NCBI RefSeq assembly: GCF_904846615.1
Contig: NZ_CAJHBK010000001.1
Span: forward strand, 1,798,001-1,862,000
Reading direction: 5' to 3'
Length of the DNA: 64,000 nucleotides
Source of the DNA: Psychrobacter sp. JCM 18902
GTDB taxonomy: Bacteria; Pseudomonadota; Gammaproteobacteria; Pseudomonadales; Moraxellaceae
Part shown: positions 1 through 8,572 of the stretch, one piece after another
Layout: every line of letters begins with the position of its first letter
How positions within the stretch are numbered: position 1 is the first letter of the stretch
The notes under the pieces: model-generated
Database searches by the model: none
Told to the model about the DNA's origin: nothing
What the model saw: the letters and a program-made list of their open reading frames with translations, nothing else
Translations under genes and position numbers: made by a program

Positions 1-40
1 TATCTACATAATTATCCAAATTTATAGTCCAATATTTTTA

Positions 41-210
41 GGGCGTGTCCTCATTTTAAAAATGGTGATAAACATGAGATAAATTGCCGTCAAACAAGGA
101 AAGTAGCGCAAATAATATCAAGATATTAATAAGCTATTTGATGATGTTTGGCAAAATTTAGCCATTTTTAGCCTATTTCGAAAGTAATCGATTGAATTGA
201 GGACACGCCC
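41..210. mobile_element. 170-bp MITE, family 1, copy 1
   Basis: Non-coding element with terminal inverted repeats starting GGGCGTGTCCTCA and ending with the reverse complement (TGAGGACACGCCC). A TA dinucleotide flanks each end (39-40 and 211-212), as expected for a TA target duplication of the IS630/Tc1-mariner type. It closely resembles the elements at 58321-58490 and 10554-10719, including internal sequence, so it is a dispersed family. No coding frame is apparent inside. The parent transposase is not in this window. Confidence 0.85.
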
Positions 211-293
211 TAGAGCATTAGTGACAATGCTCTCAATCAACGCGCTCATTTGAGCTCTGATTGAGGCACTTGTATGCGTTTGCCTAAAACATT

Positions 294-341
294 GCGCTCA
301 AAACTGTGCTCAAAACTGTGCTCAAAACTGTGCTCATAATA
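294..341. repeat. 12-bp tandem repeat upstream of TonB receptor
   Basis: Four consecutive 12-bp units close to GTGCTCAAAACT (294-305, 306-317, 318-329, 330-341). The middle two are identical, the last is degenerate, and a further GTGCTCAAAA follows at once. It lies about 160 bp before the receptor start, between the MITE and the gene. Function is unknown; copy number might vary and change promoter spacing. Confidence 0.8.
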
Positions 342-499
342 TTGTGCTCAAAATGCTATCTATTTATATCGGAAAATATTCGGCAAGTGCTTAGTCTAAG
401 TCCATAAATGGCTTGGCTTACCTTGGCTGACATTGCCTCTTGGTAAAAACTGAATAACCGATTTCATAAAATATTTTTGCGAATTTCTAGGAAAGTAAG

Positions 500-2803
500 A
501 TGTCATCTTCATCAATGAATGCTGTACCTATTTTAAAACTAAGTGTTTTAGCTTTGTCTTTATTGCATATCAGTAGCGCTTATGCGGATTCCACAACCGT
601 AAAGGCGCACCTGCCTACTACGGATGATGAGCCACATATTCAATTGCCAGAAATCGTCGTTTATGCGACAGCAGCGGATAAGCGCTCTAGTACCAATGCA
701 CTTGGAACAGCCGCCACCCTTGATCAAAAATTTATTAACAGCAAACAAGTGGCAAGCAGTGATACGGCCACCATACTGACAAAAATACCCGGTCTAAATG
801 TCCAAAGTGCCGGTGGTATCTCAAACTTGCCCGTGATGAGAGGCTTGGCGGACAACCGTCTGCGTATCTTAGTGGATGGCGTTGACTCAATCGCCTCCTG
901 TCCAAACAGTATGAACTCACCCTTGTCTTATATTGCGCCAAGCGCTATAGAGAAGACCACCGTCTATGCAGGTGTGACGCCTGTGAGTGTCGGTGGTAAT
1001 AGTATTGGCGGCACCATCGTCGTCGAAACAGCAGAGCCTATGTTTTCAACGGATAGCGACATACTAACTTCAGGTGAAATTGGCACATTTTATCGTAGTA
1101 ATGGTGACGCTTATGGTGCCAATTTATCTACCACAGCGGCAAACGATCAGCTTAGCCTCACCTATAAAGGCAGCTTTGCGCAGGCGGATAATTATAAAGC
1201 TGGTGGTGATTTTAAATTTTATACAGAGACAGGAAACGCTGGTAAAACCTTAGCGAAGGACGAAGTTGGTTCAACCGCCTATGAAAGCAAAAACCAGTCA
1301 GTAGATGTGGCTTATAAGAATGGCAATCATCTACTACAAGGCACTTATTTGTGGCAAAACGTCCCAAAAGAGCTATATCCAAATCAGCGGATGGACATGC
1401 TCGACAATCAGCTTGACCGCATTAATTTGCGCTACAAAAGCGAGTTAAATTGGGGACAGTTAGAAGCACAGGCCTATCATGAAGATGTCGATCACTATAT
1501 GAATTTTGGGGAAGACAAACAGTTCTTATATGGTAATGCCAAAGGTATGCCGATGTACACCAGTAGCGAGACCATCGGTGCCAATCTTAAAGGTATTATT
1601 GATTTAACCAATCAAAGCACGCTCAATATAGGTGCTGAATATCAAGACTACACGCTCGATGACACGTGGGCGGCATCTGGCGACGGTATGATGTCGCCAA
1701 ACGACTTTCAAAATATCAACAATGGTCAGCGTCAGCGCATCGGTATCTATGGCGAATGGGAAAAAGACATCTCGCCTGACTGGAGCACCCAGCTTGGCGC
1801 TCGCTATGAAAACGTACGTACCAGTGCTGATGAAGTACATGGCTATCAAATCGATGGTCAAAACAATATGACCAATCAGCTGCGAGATAGCGCTAACTTT
1901 AATGCCAGTGACCGCCGAACCACTGATAACAACTTTGATATTACTGCACTCGCACGCTACAACATTGATTCACAAAAAAATCTAGCCTTAGGTCTGTCGC
2001 ACAAAGAGCGTACGCCAAGCTTATATGAACGCTATACCTGGTCCACTTGGAAAATGGCGGCCATCATGAATAATACTGTTGGTGACGGTAATGGCTATTT
2101 TGGTGATCCTAATCTACGCCCAGAAAAATCTAACACCCTATCTGCCACCTTAGACTGGCGCGGTGCTGATGATAGCTGGGGCGTTAAAGCCACTCCTTAC
2201 TATTCAAAAATTGATGACTATGTCGATGCCGTACAGTGGAACCCCATGGCAAACACAGCAGCTAGCACTCAAACAGCGAATCAATATAATGTGCTGCACT
2301 ATACCAACCAAGATGCTGAGATATATGGCATAGATATCTCAGCCAATCGGGAGCTGGCAACAAATGCTTGGGGGTACTGGAATATGGTAGGCTCCTTAAG
2401 CTATACCAAAGGGAAAAATAAAGACAGCGGCTCAGACTTATATAACATCATGCCATTCAATGGCAGTGTTGCCCTGAATCGGGAAAATAACGGTTGGACA
2501 AACCAAATCGAAGTGGTGGGCGTCGCGGCTAAAAATGATATCTCAACCCCTCGCAACGAAATTAAAACGGCGGGTTATGGTCTCTTAAACCTCAGTACAG
2601 GCTATCAGTTTAAAGAGGTAGCGATTGAGGCTGGTATCGATAACGTATTTGATAAAAACTATGATCTACCTCTAGGGGGCGCATACATGGGTCAAGGCAA
2701 AACCATGTCGATGAATGGCGAAATAGGTAGCGGTTCTAACTGGGGTACTGCCGTCCCTGGGGCGGGCCGATCATTGTATGTGGGTGTCAACTATAAGTTT
2801 TAG
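500..2803 (+). CDS. TonB-dependent outer-membrane receptor, OprC/NosA-like (probable copper uptake)
   Basis: A 767-residue outer-membrane receptor: signal peptide (about residues 1-30, ending near AYAD), plug domain (about 50-180, with PVMRGLADNRLRILVDG), then a beta-barrel ending in the aromatic residue F (NYKF). The plug contains SCPNSM, a CxxxM motif at C134-M138. An HYM (HxM) motif sits at H332-M334. In Pseudomonas OprC a CxxxM and an HxM motif together bind copper, so copper is the best substrate guess; this is inference from motif and position. SD sequence AGGAA precedes the ATG. The next gene encodes a membrane protein with a Met/His-rich tail, which fits copper handling. No Fur-like box was recognised upstream. 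Confidence 0.85.
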   Translation: MSSSSMNAVPILKLSVLALSLLHISSAYADSTTVKAHLPTTDDEPHIQLPEIVVYATAADKRSSTNALGTAATLDQKFINSKQVASSDTATILTKIPGLNVQSAGGISNLPVMRGLADNRLRILVDGVDSIASCPNSMNSPLSYIAPSAIEKTTVYAGVTPVSVGGNSIGGTIVVETAEPMFSTDSDILTSGEIGTFYRSNGDAYGANLSTTAANDQLSLTYKGSFAQADNYKAGGDFKFYTETGNAGKTLAKDEVGSTAYESKNQSVDVAYKNGNHLLQGTYLWQNVPKELYPNQRMDMLDNQLDRINLRYKSELNWGQLEAQAYHEDVDHYMNFGEDKQFLYGNAKGMPMYTSSETIGANLKGIIDLTNQSTLNIGAEYQDYTLDDTWAASGDGMMSPNDFQNINNGQRQRIGIYGEWEKDISPDWSTQLGARYENVRTSADEVHGYQIDGQNNMTNQLRDSANFNASDRRTTDNNFDITALARYNIDSQKNLALGLSHKERTPSLYERYTWSTWKMAAIMNNTVGDGNGYFGDPNLRPEKSNTLSATLDWRGADDSWGVKATPYYSKIDDYVDAVQWNPMANTAASTQTANQYNVLHYTNQDAEIYGIDISANRELATNAWGYWNMVGSLSYTKGKNKDSGSDLYNIMPFNGSVALNRENNGWTNQIEVVGVAAKNDISTPRNEIKTAGYGLLNLSTGYQFKEVAIEAGIDNVFDKNYDLPLGGAYMGQGKTMSMNGEIGSGSNWGTAVPGAGRSLYVGVNYKF

Positions 2804-2891
2804 GTGTCATTAAGATAGGTCATTAACTGACTAACATAACGATTAAACCTTCAACGGATTTTATTTATCTTATATTTTAGGAAGCACCTTC

Positions 2892-3749
2892 ATGACTATG
2901 GCACTATTAATTGCAGCATTCTTAATGGGATTTTTTGGTTCGCCGCATTGCTTAGGTATGTGTGGCGGTATCGTCACCGCATTCGGACTATCGATGAAAG
3001 AAACCAGTCCAGCAAAAAAACGCGGCCTCATTGCGACTTACCATTTGGGGCGCTTACTGAGTTATGCCCTATTGGGCTTAATTGCTGGCGTAATTGGCAC
3101 CACGGTATTAACCCCTCTGATGGTTGGCAATAGCACACCTCGCATTCTACTAGGATTGGTCTTGGTATTTGTAGGATTAACCATGCTAGGGTTGCCTTTT
3201 TTAAACAAGCTTGAACGTCTTGGTATGCATTTTTGGCAAGCTCTATCACCTCTTCGGCAGAAAGTATTCCCCTTAAACACCTTTCCTCGAGCATTGACGG
3301 CAGGTTTATTATGGGGGTTTTTACCCTGTGGTCTCGTTTATGGCGCATTACTTATTGCGGTCGTCGGTCATGACCCGCTCACAGGTGCCGTGTTAATGTT
3401 TGTCTTTGGTCTAGGAACCGTACCCATGCTCGTCGCTACGCACGGAACGGTCAACTGGATGCGCAATCAAATCGGGCGTTTGCGCTTAAGGCAAGTGAAT
3501 GGCGTAATCATGATATTATCTGGCTTAGCCGTCATAGCGGTGCCGATGATCATGGCCAATATGCATGGTGGACACGGGCAAATGAACCACGAGCAAATGA
3601 ATCATGAGCAAATGAATCACGAGCAAATGAATCACGAGCAAATGAATCACGAGCAGATGAATCACGAGCAGATGAATCACGAGCAGATGAATCACGAGCA
3701 GATGAATCACGAGCAAATGAATCACGAGCAAATGAATCACGAGCAATAA
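2892..3749 (+). CDS. TauE/SafE-like (UreH_2-type) membrane protein with C-terminal MNHEQ repeats
   Basis: A 285-residue polytopic inner-membrane protein of the sulfite-exporter-TauE/SafE-like group with cytochrome-biogenesis-type membrane segments. It carries the family motifs PHCLGMCGG (residues 18-26) and FLPCG (about 143-147), with about six hydrophobic segments. Homologues often sit beside copper or cytochrome oxidase assembly genes (family knowledge). After a last membrane segment and a short HGGHGQ stretch, residues 231-285 are eleven exact copies of MNHEQ, a Met/His-rich tail suited to binding Cu or Ag. It starts 88 bp after the receptor gene with SD AGGA, so the two may be co-transcribed. 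A strong terminator follows. Substrate is not proven; nickel or another soft metal is possible. Confidence 0.8.
   Translation: MTMALLIAAFLMGFFGSPHCLGMCGGIVTAFGLSMKETSPAKKRGLIATYHLGRLLSYALLGLIAGVIGTTVLTPLMVGNSTPRILLGLVLVFVGLTMLGLPFLNKLERLGMHFWQALSPLRQKVFPLNTFPRALTAGLLWGFLPCGLVYGALLIAVVGHDPLTGAVLMFVFGLGTVPMLVATHGTVNWMRNQIGRLRLRQVNGVIMILSGLAVIAVPMIMANMHGGHGQMNHEQMNHEQMNHEQMNHEQMNHEQMNHEQMNHEQMNHEQMNHEQMNHEQMNHEQ
3582..3746 (+). repeat. 15-bp coding tandem repeat, 11 units
   Basis: Eleven head-to-tail 15-bp units encode MNHEQ each time. Units differ only at synonymous positions (AAC/AAT, CAC/CAT, CAA/CAG). The unit is a multiple of three, so gain or loss of units keeps the frame and changes only tail length. 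The near identity of neighbouring units suggests recent expansion by slippage. Confidence 0.95.
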
Positions 3750-3795
3750 AAACGTCTCTCATGTACATAGGAGGCAATGATATTTTAAATTATGG

Positions 3796-3826
3796 ATAGG
3801 GCATTTTTAACGTGCCCTATTTTTTT
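3796..3826 (+). terminator. Rho-independent terminator after the MNHEQ protein gene
   Basis: Perfect 8-bp stem ATAGGGCA / TGCCCTAT with a 9-base loop, then six T. It lies 47 bp past the stop at 3749 and overlaps the end of the convergent response-regulator gene. Confidence 0.85.
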
Positions 3827-4763
3827 ATCTGCTAATGCGCCAACCTCTGAATTTAGCAAAGAAACCTTTTAGCCTTTCAGAAAAATTAAAAGCCTCTGAC
3901 TCCGGCACTTCTTCAACATGATGACGAGCTGCCAGTATCGGCTGCTGCACCAATCGTTCGTGATGATCGAAAGCCCGATCAAGACTGATACTCATGATAG
4001 AGAAGTTAGTCGGACGTGGTAGACAGCGATATACCTGACCCTTATTAATTAATTCAATGACCATATGGGCATCTTTGAATTCAGTCAACATCAGCACCAT
4101 CAGATCTGGCTGGATATTTTTTAAGGCATAAACGATGGGGGTAATATTTTCTTTATTGAGCGTCGAATCTGTAATCGTGACACCAAAGCGTTTTTTTTGT
4201 AATAACTTTGCGGCCTCTTCAAGGTTACTCGCCCAGCTCACGGTATAAGCGCTCTTAAAATGACTTTTTATTTGTTGATAGACACTCTCATCATCGTCTA
4301 ATACCAATATATTGCGATTGCTAACCGTGCCACTATTAACACAGTTTTGAGTTGCATCATTTTCCATAGTATTTTGTGTGATTTCTTGCGTTTGCTGAGC
4401 AATTTCTGTGGCTTTATTAACAATTTTTTTGAGTTCATCATTTTGCCATGGCTTAGTGATATAGCGATAAATTTCGCCCTCATTCACAGAATCCATCACG
4501 GCATTTAGATCCGCATAACCAGTTAACAAGATACGAATAGTATTTGGTGAAGCTGCTTTGATGTCACTCAATACTTCCGTACCTTGCTTATCTGGCATGC
4601 GTTGGTCGCTGATGACCACTTGTACTTCATTCTGGCTAACATATTCCATTAGCTCAGTGGCATCGGTAGTAATAAATACGTCATGTGACTGGCGAAAATG
4701 CATTTTTAAGCTGCGCAAGATACGCGGCTCATCATCGATAAAAGCGATTTTTGGTTTTTGCAT
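3825..4763 (-). CDS. Response regulator with two receiver domains
   Basis: A 312-residue regulator. The first REC domain (about 4-120) is complete: acidic pair DD at 10-11, phospho-acceptor D53 (ISDQRMP), T81 in LLTGYA and K104 in ITKPW. The second REC (about 150-265) keeps the acidic patch LDDDE and D199 (ITDST), but the conserved lysine is replaced by arginine (CLPRP, R250), so it is degenerate. There is no DNA-binding or enzymatic output domain; about 45 residues of unassigned sequence follow. It starts 33 bp after the sensor kinase gene on the same strand (SD GAGAG), so it is the likely partner. It may act by protein-protein contact or as a phosphate sink. The signal and target are unknown. 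Confidence 0.85.
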   Translation of the reverse strand: MQKPKIAFIDDEPRILRSLKMHFRQSHDVFITTDATELMEYVSQNEVQVVISDQRMPDKQGTEVLSDIKAASPNTIRILLTGYADLNAVMDSVNEGEIYRYITKPWQNDELKKIVNKATEIAQQTQEITQNTMENDATQNCVNSGTVSNRNILVLDDDESVYQQIKSHFKSAYTVSWASNLEEAAKLLQKKRFGVTITDSTLNKENITPIVYALKNIQPDLMVLMLTEFKDAHMVIELINKGQVYRCLPRPTNFSIMSISLDRAFDHHERLVQQPILAARHHVEEVPESEAFNFSERLKGFFAKFRGWRISR

Positions 4764-4796
4764 GACGCTCTCTTTAAATAAATGGTTGGAAATCTC

Positions 4797-7154
4797 TCAA
4801 CTTTCAAATAAGGCTTGCGAAGGTTTCTTTTCATGAACGATAGACTGTATCGGTAGCATGAGGGTAAACGTCGTGCCCGCGCCAACGACTGAGCTAACCT
4901 CAATGCGCCCACCATGTTGTTCAATGATTTGTGCCGTAATGGCCAATCCTAACCCTGTGCCATCGCCTGCTTTTTTAGTGGTAAAAAACGGCTCAAAGAT
5001 ATGCGTTAAAATATGCTCTGCGATACCGACACCATTGTCTATAATGCATACAACGATATATTGCTGCGCCTCATCGACAGACGAGCTGACTTGCAATGTC
5101 CCTTTATGATCTGGCGGCATGGCTTGGGCGGCATTATTAAATAGGTTTAGTAATACTTGGTTAATTTGTGAAGGATTACATTGAATCGGCGGCAGCTCGG
5201 CTAGATTGGTATTGACATCTAAGGTTTTTAAATTATTGCGAGCCATAATCAATGAGGTATTGATGCACTCATTGATATCGACATCTTTTACTTTGGATTC
5301 GTCCAGTCGAGAAAAGTCGCGCAAGCTGACGACCAGTTCAGCAATTTGGTCGACGCCATACAATCCATCTTTGATTAAATCTGCCAAATCTTCACTGACT
5401 TCATCTTCTTTAATCTCTTCACAGCATTGTAAAGTCTCTTCTATCAGTATCTTGACTTGCTCTTGATTGATAATTGGCGCTTTTAACGCCTGCAATAATT
5501 GATCGGTATGCTGTAGCAGTTCATCAAAACGCACGAGATTATCGCCGACCAGCTCCATGTTACTACGCACATAGCCTAGCGGCGTGTTGACCTCATGTGC
5601 CACGCCTGCCACCATCTGACCTAATGTAGCCATTTTTTCGGAGCGCACCAGATGCACTTGTGAGGCTTTTAACTCATCCATGGCTTGCTGCAAGTCTTGC
5701 GTACGGGCGGCGACTTGTTTTTCTAGATGAACATTGATTTCAGCAAGTGCGCCTTCATTTTCGACGACGCGGTCGATCAATTGATTGGTCTGCTCGCTGA
5801 TGATTTGAATCTCGCTGACATTTGAATGTGGCAGTTTAAGCGCGCTTAATTGTTGATATTTTTTTTGCTCAATTAATGCACCCATATCAGCCACTGCTAG
5901 TGCCATGTATTTTAGTGGTCGTGTAAAGTAGCGACGGAACACCCACGCGGTCAACAACAGAATAGGAATAAAACCCAGTAGCATGGTTTGAATCAGCTGG
6001 TTTGACAACGCATTTGCCACGCTCATCATGTCATTATTGGGCTTGACGATGACCATCTTCCAATAGGTAAATGGCATGCGAAACACAAAGGCGGTGGCGG
6101 GCTGCTGCAACACAAAATCATTGGGCACAGCGATGGTCTCAATCAAGTGACTGTCTACCAGATTAAACGTTTGGTCAATATTCAATAGCAGCAATGCTGA
6201 CAGCAACTTGGATTCTTGTTCGCTGATTTTATTCAGATTGGTCGTACTCAAAATACTACGTGCCGCGAGCGTATAACGACTTTCATCTCTGGCAACTGCC
6301 TCATCGATGAGTGTTTGATTAATGCTATATAGGCTGTCCGCAATAGGGGCAAAGCTTGAATGTTTCTCGGCCAATTGATGTGCGGTTACCATTTCGCCTT
6401 GCGGATTATCTTCAGTCGCTTGCGTGACCATAGATTGATCAGGAAAGGTCAAAAATCGATTGTCCAAATCTACCAAAAAGACATAACCACCCAGCTTATC
6501 TTGCCACTTTTTCATGGCTTCATCGAGGTTATCTAATAGCAGATTAAAACTCACTACCCCATCAAAAGCCTGATTGCGACTGTCATACAATGCCTTGGCA
6601 CACGTCATCATCGGCTGATTGCTTTGCGGATCGACATACGCACGGCTCCAGACACAGTGGTCATGACGTGCGTACATCGCAGGAATGTACCACCAGTCTC
6701 GATAATAGGGACTCGGCGTTTGGCGCACTTGATTATACTGCTCTAACGGTTGCATGTTGCCTGAGTCATCCCGCGCCCACACAAAGGACTGGCGCTCTCG
6801 GTTTTGAGCGTACATATTTGGATCAAACCACACGCCACCGCCCACAATCCGTGGATCGGTCTGTTGCATGAGATTACCAAAAGTTTCTCTATAAAGGCTG
6901 TCTTCTTTTGGCAAGCCGCCCGCCATCGCACTGGTTGCCTTTGCCAGTCCGTCGACATGGCTGATATTCGCCATAATGCTATTAATGGCTTCGTTACCCG
7001 TTTCAACCACTGTCTCTGAAGTCATCTCCAGTATACGAGGCTTAGCTTGAGTCTCAATAACCCAATACACCATCAGGATAATTAGTAAAAAAGCCAATGC
7101 TAAAATAATCAGCATGCGTGTGGAAATACTACCAAGCCGACCAGCAACACTCAT
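4797..7154 (-). CDS. Membrane sensor histidine kinase with Cache-like periplasmic domain
   Basis: A 785-residue sensor kinase. A membrane helix near residues 13-33 is followed by a large periplasmic region (about 35-385) with Cache-type features (GGVWFDPN, YRDWWY), a second membrane helix near 390-415, a HAMP-like linker, a coiled coil, and a HisKA domain with H520 (AGVAHEVNTPLG). The HATPase domain follows with an N-box (NLFNNAAQ, about 670), DNGVG (about 706) and GTGLGL (about 732). Cache domains bind small ligands such as amino or carboxylic acids; the ligand here cannot be read. It is the first gene of a two-gene operon with the double-REC regulator. SD AAGG precedes the ATG. Confidence 0.9.
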   Translation of the reverse strand: MSVAGRLGSISTRMLIILALAFLLIILMVYWVIETQAKPRILEMTSETVVETGNEAINSIMANISHVDGLAKATSAMAGGLPKEDSLYRETFGNLMQQTDPRIVGGGVWFDPNMYAQNRERQSFVWARDDSGNMQPLEQYNQVRQTPSPYYRDWWYIPAMYARHDHCVWSRAYVDPQSNQPMMTCAKALYDSRNQAFDGVVSFNLLLDNLDEAMKKWQDKLGGYVFLVDLDNRFLTFPDQSMVTQATEDNPQGEMVTAHQLAEKHSSFAPIADSLYSINQTLIDEAVARDESRYTLAARSILSTTNLNKISEQESKLLSALLLLNIDQTFNLVDSHLIETIAVPNDFVLQQPATAFVFRMPFTYWKMVIVKPNNDMMSVANALSNQLIQTMLLGFIPILLLTAWVFRRYFTRPLKYMALAVADMGALIEQKKYQQLSALKLPHSNVSEIQIISEQTNQLIDRVVENEGALAEINVHLEKQVAARTQDLQQAMDELKASQVHLVRSEKMATLGQMVAGVAHEVNTPLGYVRSNMELVGDNLVRFDELLQHTDQLLQALKAPIINQEQVKILIEETLQCCEEIKEDEVSEDLADLIKDGLYGVDQIAELVVSLRDFSRLDESKVKDVDINECINTSLIMARNNLKTLDVNTNLAELPPIQCNPSQINQVLLNLFNNAAQAMPPDHKGTLQVSSSVDEAQQYIVVCIIDNGVGIAEHILTHIFEPFFTTKKAGDGTGLGLAITAQIIEQHGGRIEVSSVVGAGTTFTLMLPIQSIVHEKKPSQALFES

Positions 7155-7420
7155 AGATAAACCTTATATTGATGCGTCTACCATCATCAATGAATCACTT
7201 GATGAATAAAGACACCAGTGATACGAAACCACCATTTATAGTGGGCTCAAGGATACGATGCCGTCATGACAATATGATGACAAAAGTTTTGTTTTCTTAT
7301 CTGTTGACCAGTATCTTTTAATTAACAACAATTAGCTTGCGCTAAATAAATACAACCTTGTACTTATTTAGCGCTGCTCTCTTTTTATCATCAATAACAT
7401 CATGCAGCTTATTGAGCGCA
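7155..7420. other. Intergenic region upstream of the sensor kinase
   Basis: Non-coding. It should hold the promoter of the reverse-strand kinase operon. Near 7336-7377 there is an AT-rich inverted repeat (GCGCTAAATAA ... TTATTTAGCGC) that may form a hairpin or operator. Nothing else was recognised. Confidence 0.5.
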
Positions 7421-7528
7421 TATAGTCAGAGCACTTTTAAACCGCTACGGTGTTACCCGCCCTATATGTACTCAGTGTACTATCTGCGGTCGGTCGCCTT
7501 GTAGCGATTCTAAAATTCCTTGACTATA
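7421..7528. mobile_element. MITE-like element, family 2 (TATAGTCA ends), copy 1
   Basis: A 108-bp non-coding element whose ends form an imperfect inverted repeat of about 28 bp. The left end reads TATAGTCAGAGCACTTTTAA and the right end, read inward, reads TATAGTCAAGGAATTTTAGA, each followed by an ATCGCTAC/CCGCTAC block. A second element with the same ends but a different, longer centre lies at 46455-46593. No transposase is present. Confidence 0.7.
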
Positions 7529-7555
7529 GCTGTACTATCAGCCATTGCAAGGCAC

Positions 7556-7584
7556 AAAAAAGCCACTTATTGTTTAAGTGGCTT
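7556..7584 (-). terminator. Orphan intrinsic terminator on the reverse strand
   Basis: Perfect 10-bp stem AAGCCACTTA / TAAGTGGCTT with a 5-base loop. On the reverse strand it is followed by six T. There is no T tract on the forward side, so it stops leftward transcription. No annotated leftward gene lies upstream (7585-7890), which leaves a small RNA or a lost gene as possibilities. Confidence 0.6.
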
Positions 7585-7890
7585 CTTCATATTCAAGTCA
7601 GTCGCTAATTTTTTTATTTATGTCATCAATATCTCTATGATTATAGAGTCTGCCAAGTTTATCTTGTTCTGTACTGTGAAATTTTATACATATGTTATAT
7701 TAATAATACTAATATAGAGGGTATGTTTGTATTTTATATAATATCGCGGATCACCGTCACTTATCACTGATTGCAAAGCCTGTCTGCTGTACACTCAGAG
7801 CTTGATATCACTCGCTCATACAGCTATTCAACTAACCCTAAAGAAAGGCGCTCACAAAGTCTTTCTCTTTTAAATATTAAAGGAAAAGCG

Positions 7891-8367
7891 ATGCGTCCTT
7901 TGTTTTTTAGTACTTTGTGCTTAGCAAGCAGTCTTTCACTAATGGCTTGTAGTAGTCATCAACCAACCACGGCAAAAGAATCAACAGCTATCATTAACAA
8001 CACGGCAAAAGAGAACGCTGACGAACAGCTAAGCATGGAGCCGTCCAGCCCCGAAGAACCGTTATCAGCGTTCACCGCTTTTGGTAATACAGAAAAAAGT
8101 TGGCGCACAGTAATTGATGGCAACCAACTCAGCATTGAAGCAGATTTTTTGAAACCAACGACCATCGTTGTCTCTCGTTCGACCTATGCCGAAGGTGTGG
8201 AATACGTGAGTACCGTTAGCGGCAAACCTATTATCATGAATATAAATAGCCAGATTTGTACCGATGATAATGGCTATCAAAATGAATTTACGGTGACGTT
8301 AACTTATGATAATAAAAGCTATCAAGGTTGTGCCGTTGCTGGAGCGTATGAAACAGCGCCTACGTAA
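7891..8367 (+). CDS. Small lipoprotein, COG3650/MliC-like C-terminal domain
   Basis: A 158-residue protein with a lipoprotein signal (LSLMAC, lipidated Cys at 20), a Ser/Glu-rich linker (about 21-58), and a compact domain (about 60-155) with a Cys pair (QICTDD and YQGCAV) likely forming a disulphide. The pattern resembles periplasmic COG3650 / lysozyme-inhibitor-like domains, a weak match by eye. The start at 7891 is preferred over the longer frame from 7771 because AAAGGA precedes it and the signal peptide begins there. It is monocistronic, between the MITE region and the oleate hydratase gene. Confidence 0.65.
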   Translation: MRPLFFSTLCLASSLSLMACSSHQPTTAKESTAIINNTAKENADEQLSMEPSSPEEPLSAFTAFGNTEKSWRTVIDGNQLSIEADFLKPTTIVVSRSTYAEGVEYVSTVSGKPIIMNINSQICTDDNGYQNEFTVTLTYDNKSYQGCAVAGAYETAPT

Positions 8368-8572
8368 TTGCATAGAATTTATTGTGGTTAGCAACCATCA
8401 TAAATAGCCAGCCATTAGCCAATGGATAACGCATAATTTGGCAAATAAGTACTTATATTACTTTCAACCGATGTCATTATTATTTAATAAAAACACCCTA
8501 TAGTCTGTCTATAAACCCTTCATTTTAGTCAAATAACCTTTTATATCAGTCTTACTAAATAAGGATGAACCT

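Noticed and set aside
3582-3746. CRISPR-like array
   Set aside because: Units are adjacent without spacers, 15 bp long and in a coding frame. No cas genes are present.
3525-3777. Reverse-strand open frames through the 15-bp repeat (LLVIH and SFARD repeats)
   Set aside because: They are by-products of a repeat whose unit is a multiple of three; no ribosome binding site or family features, and the forward frame is a clear membrane protein.
7520-7717. 65-residue forward open frame after the family 2 element
   Set aside because: It overlaps the element end and the orphan terminator, is AT-rich and hydrophobic by composition, and has no ribosome binding site.
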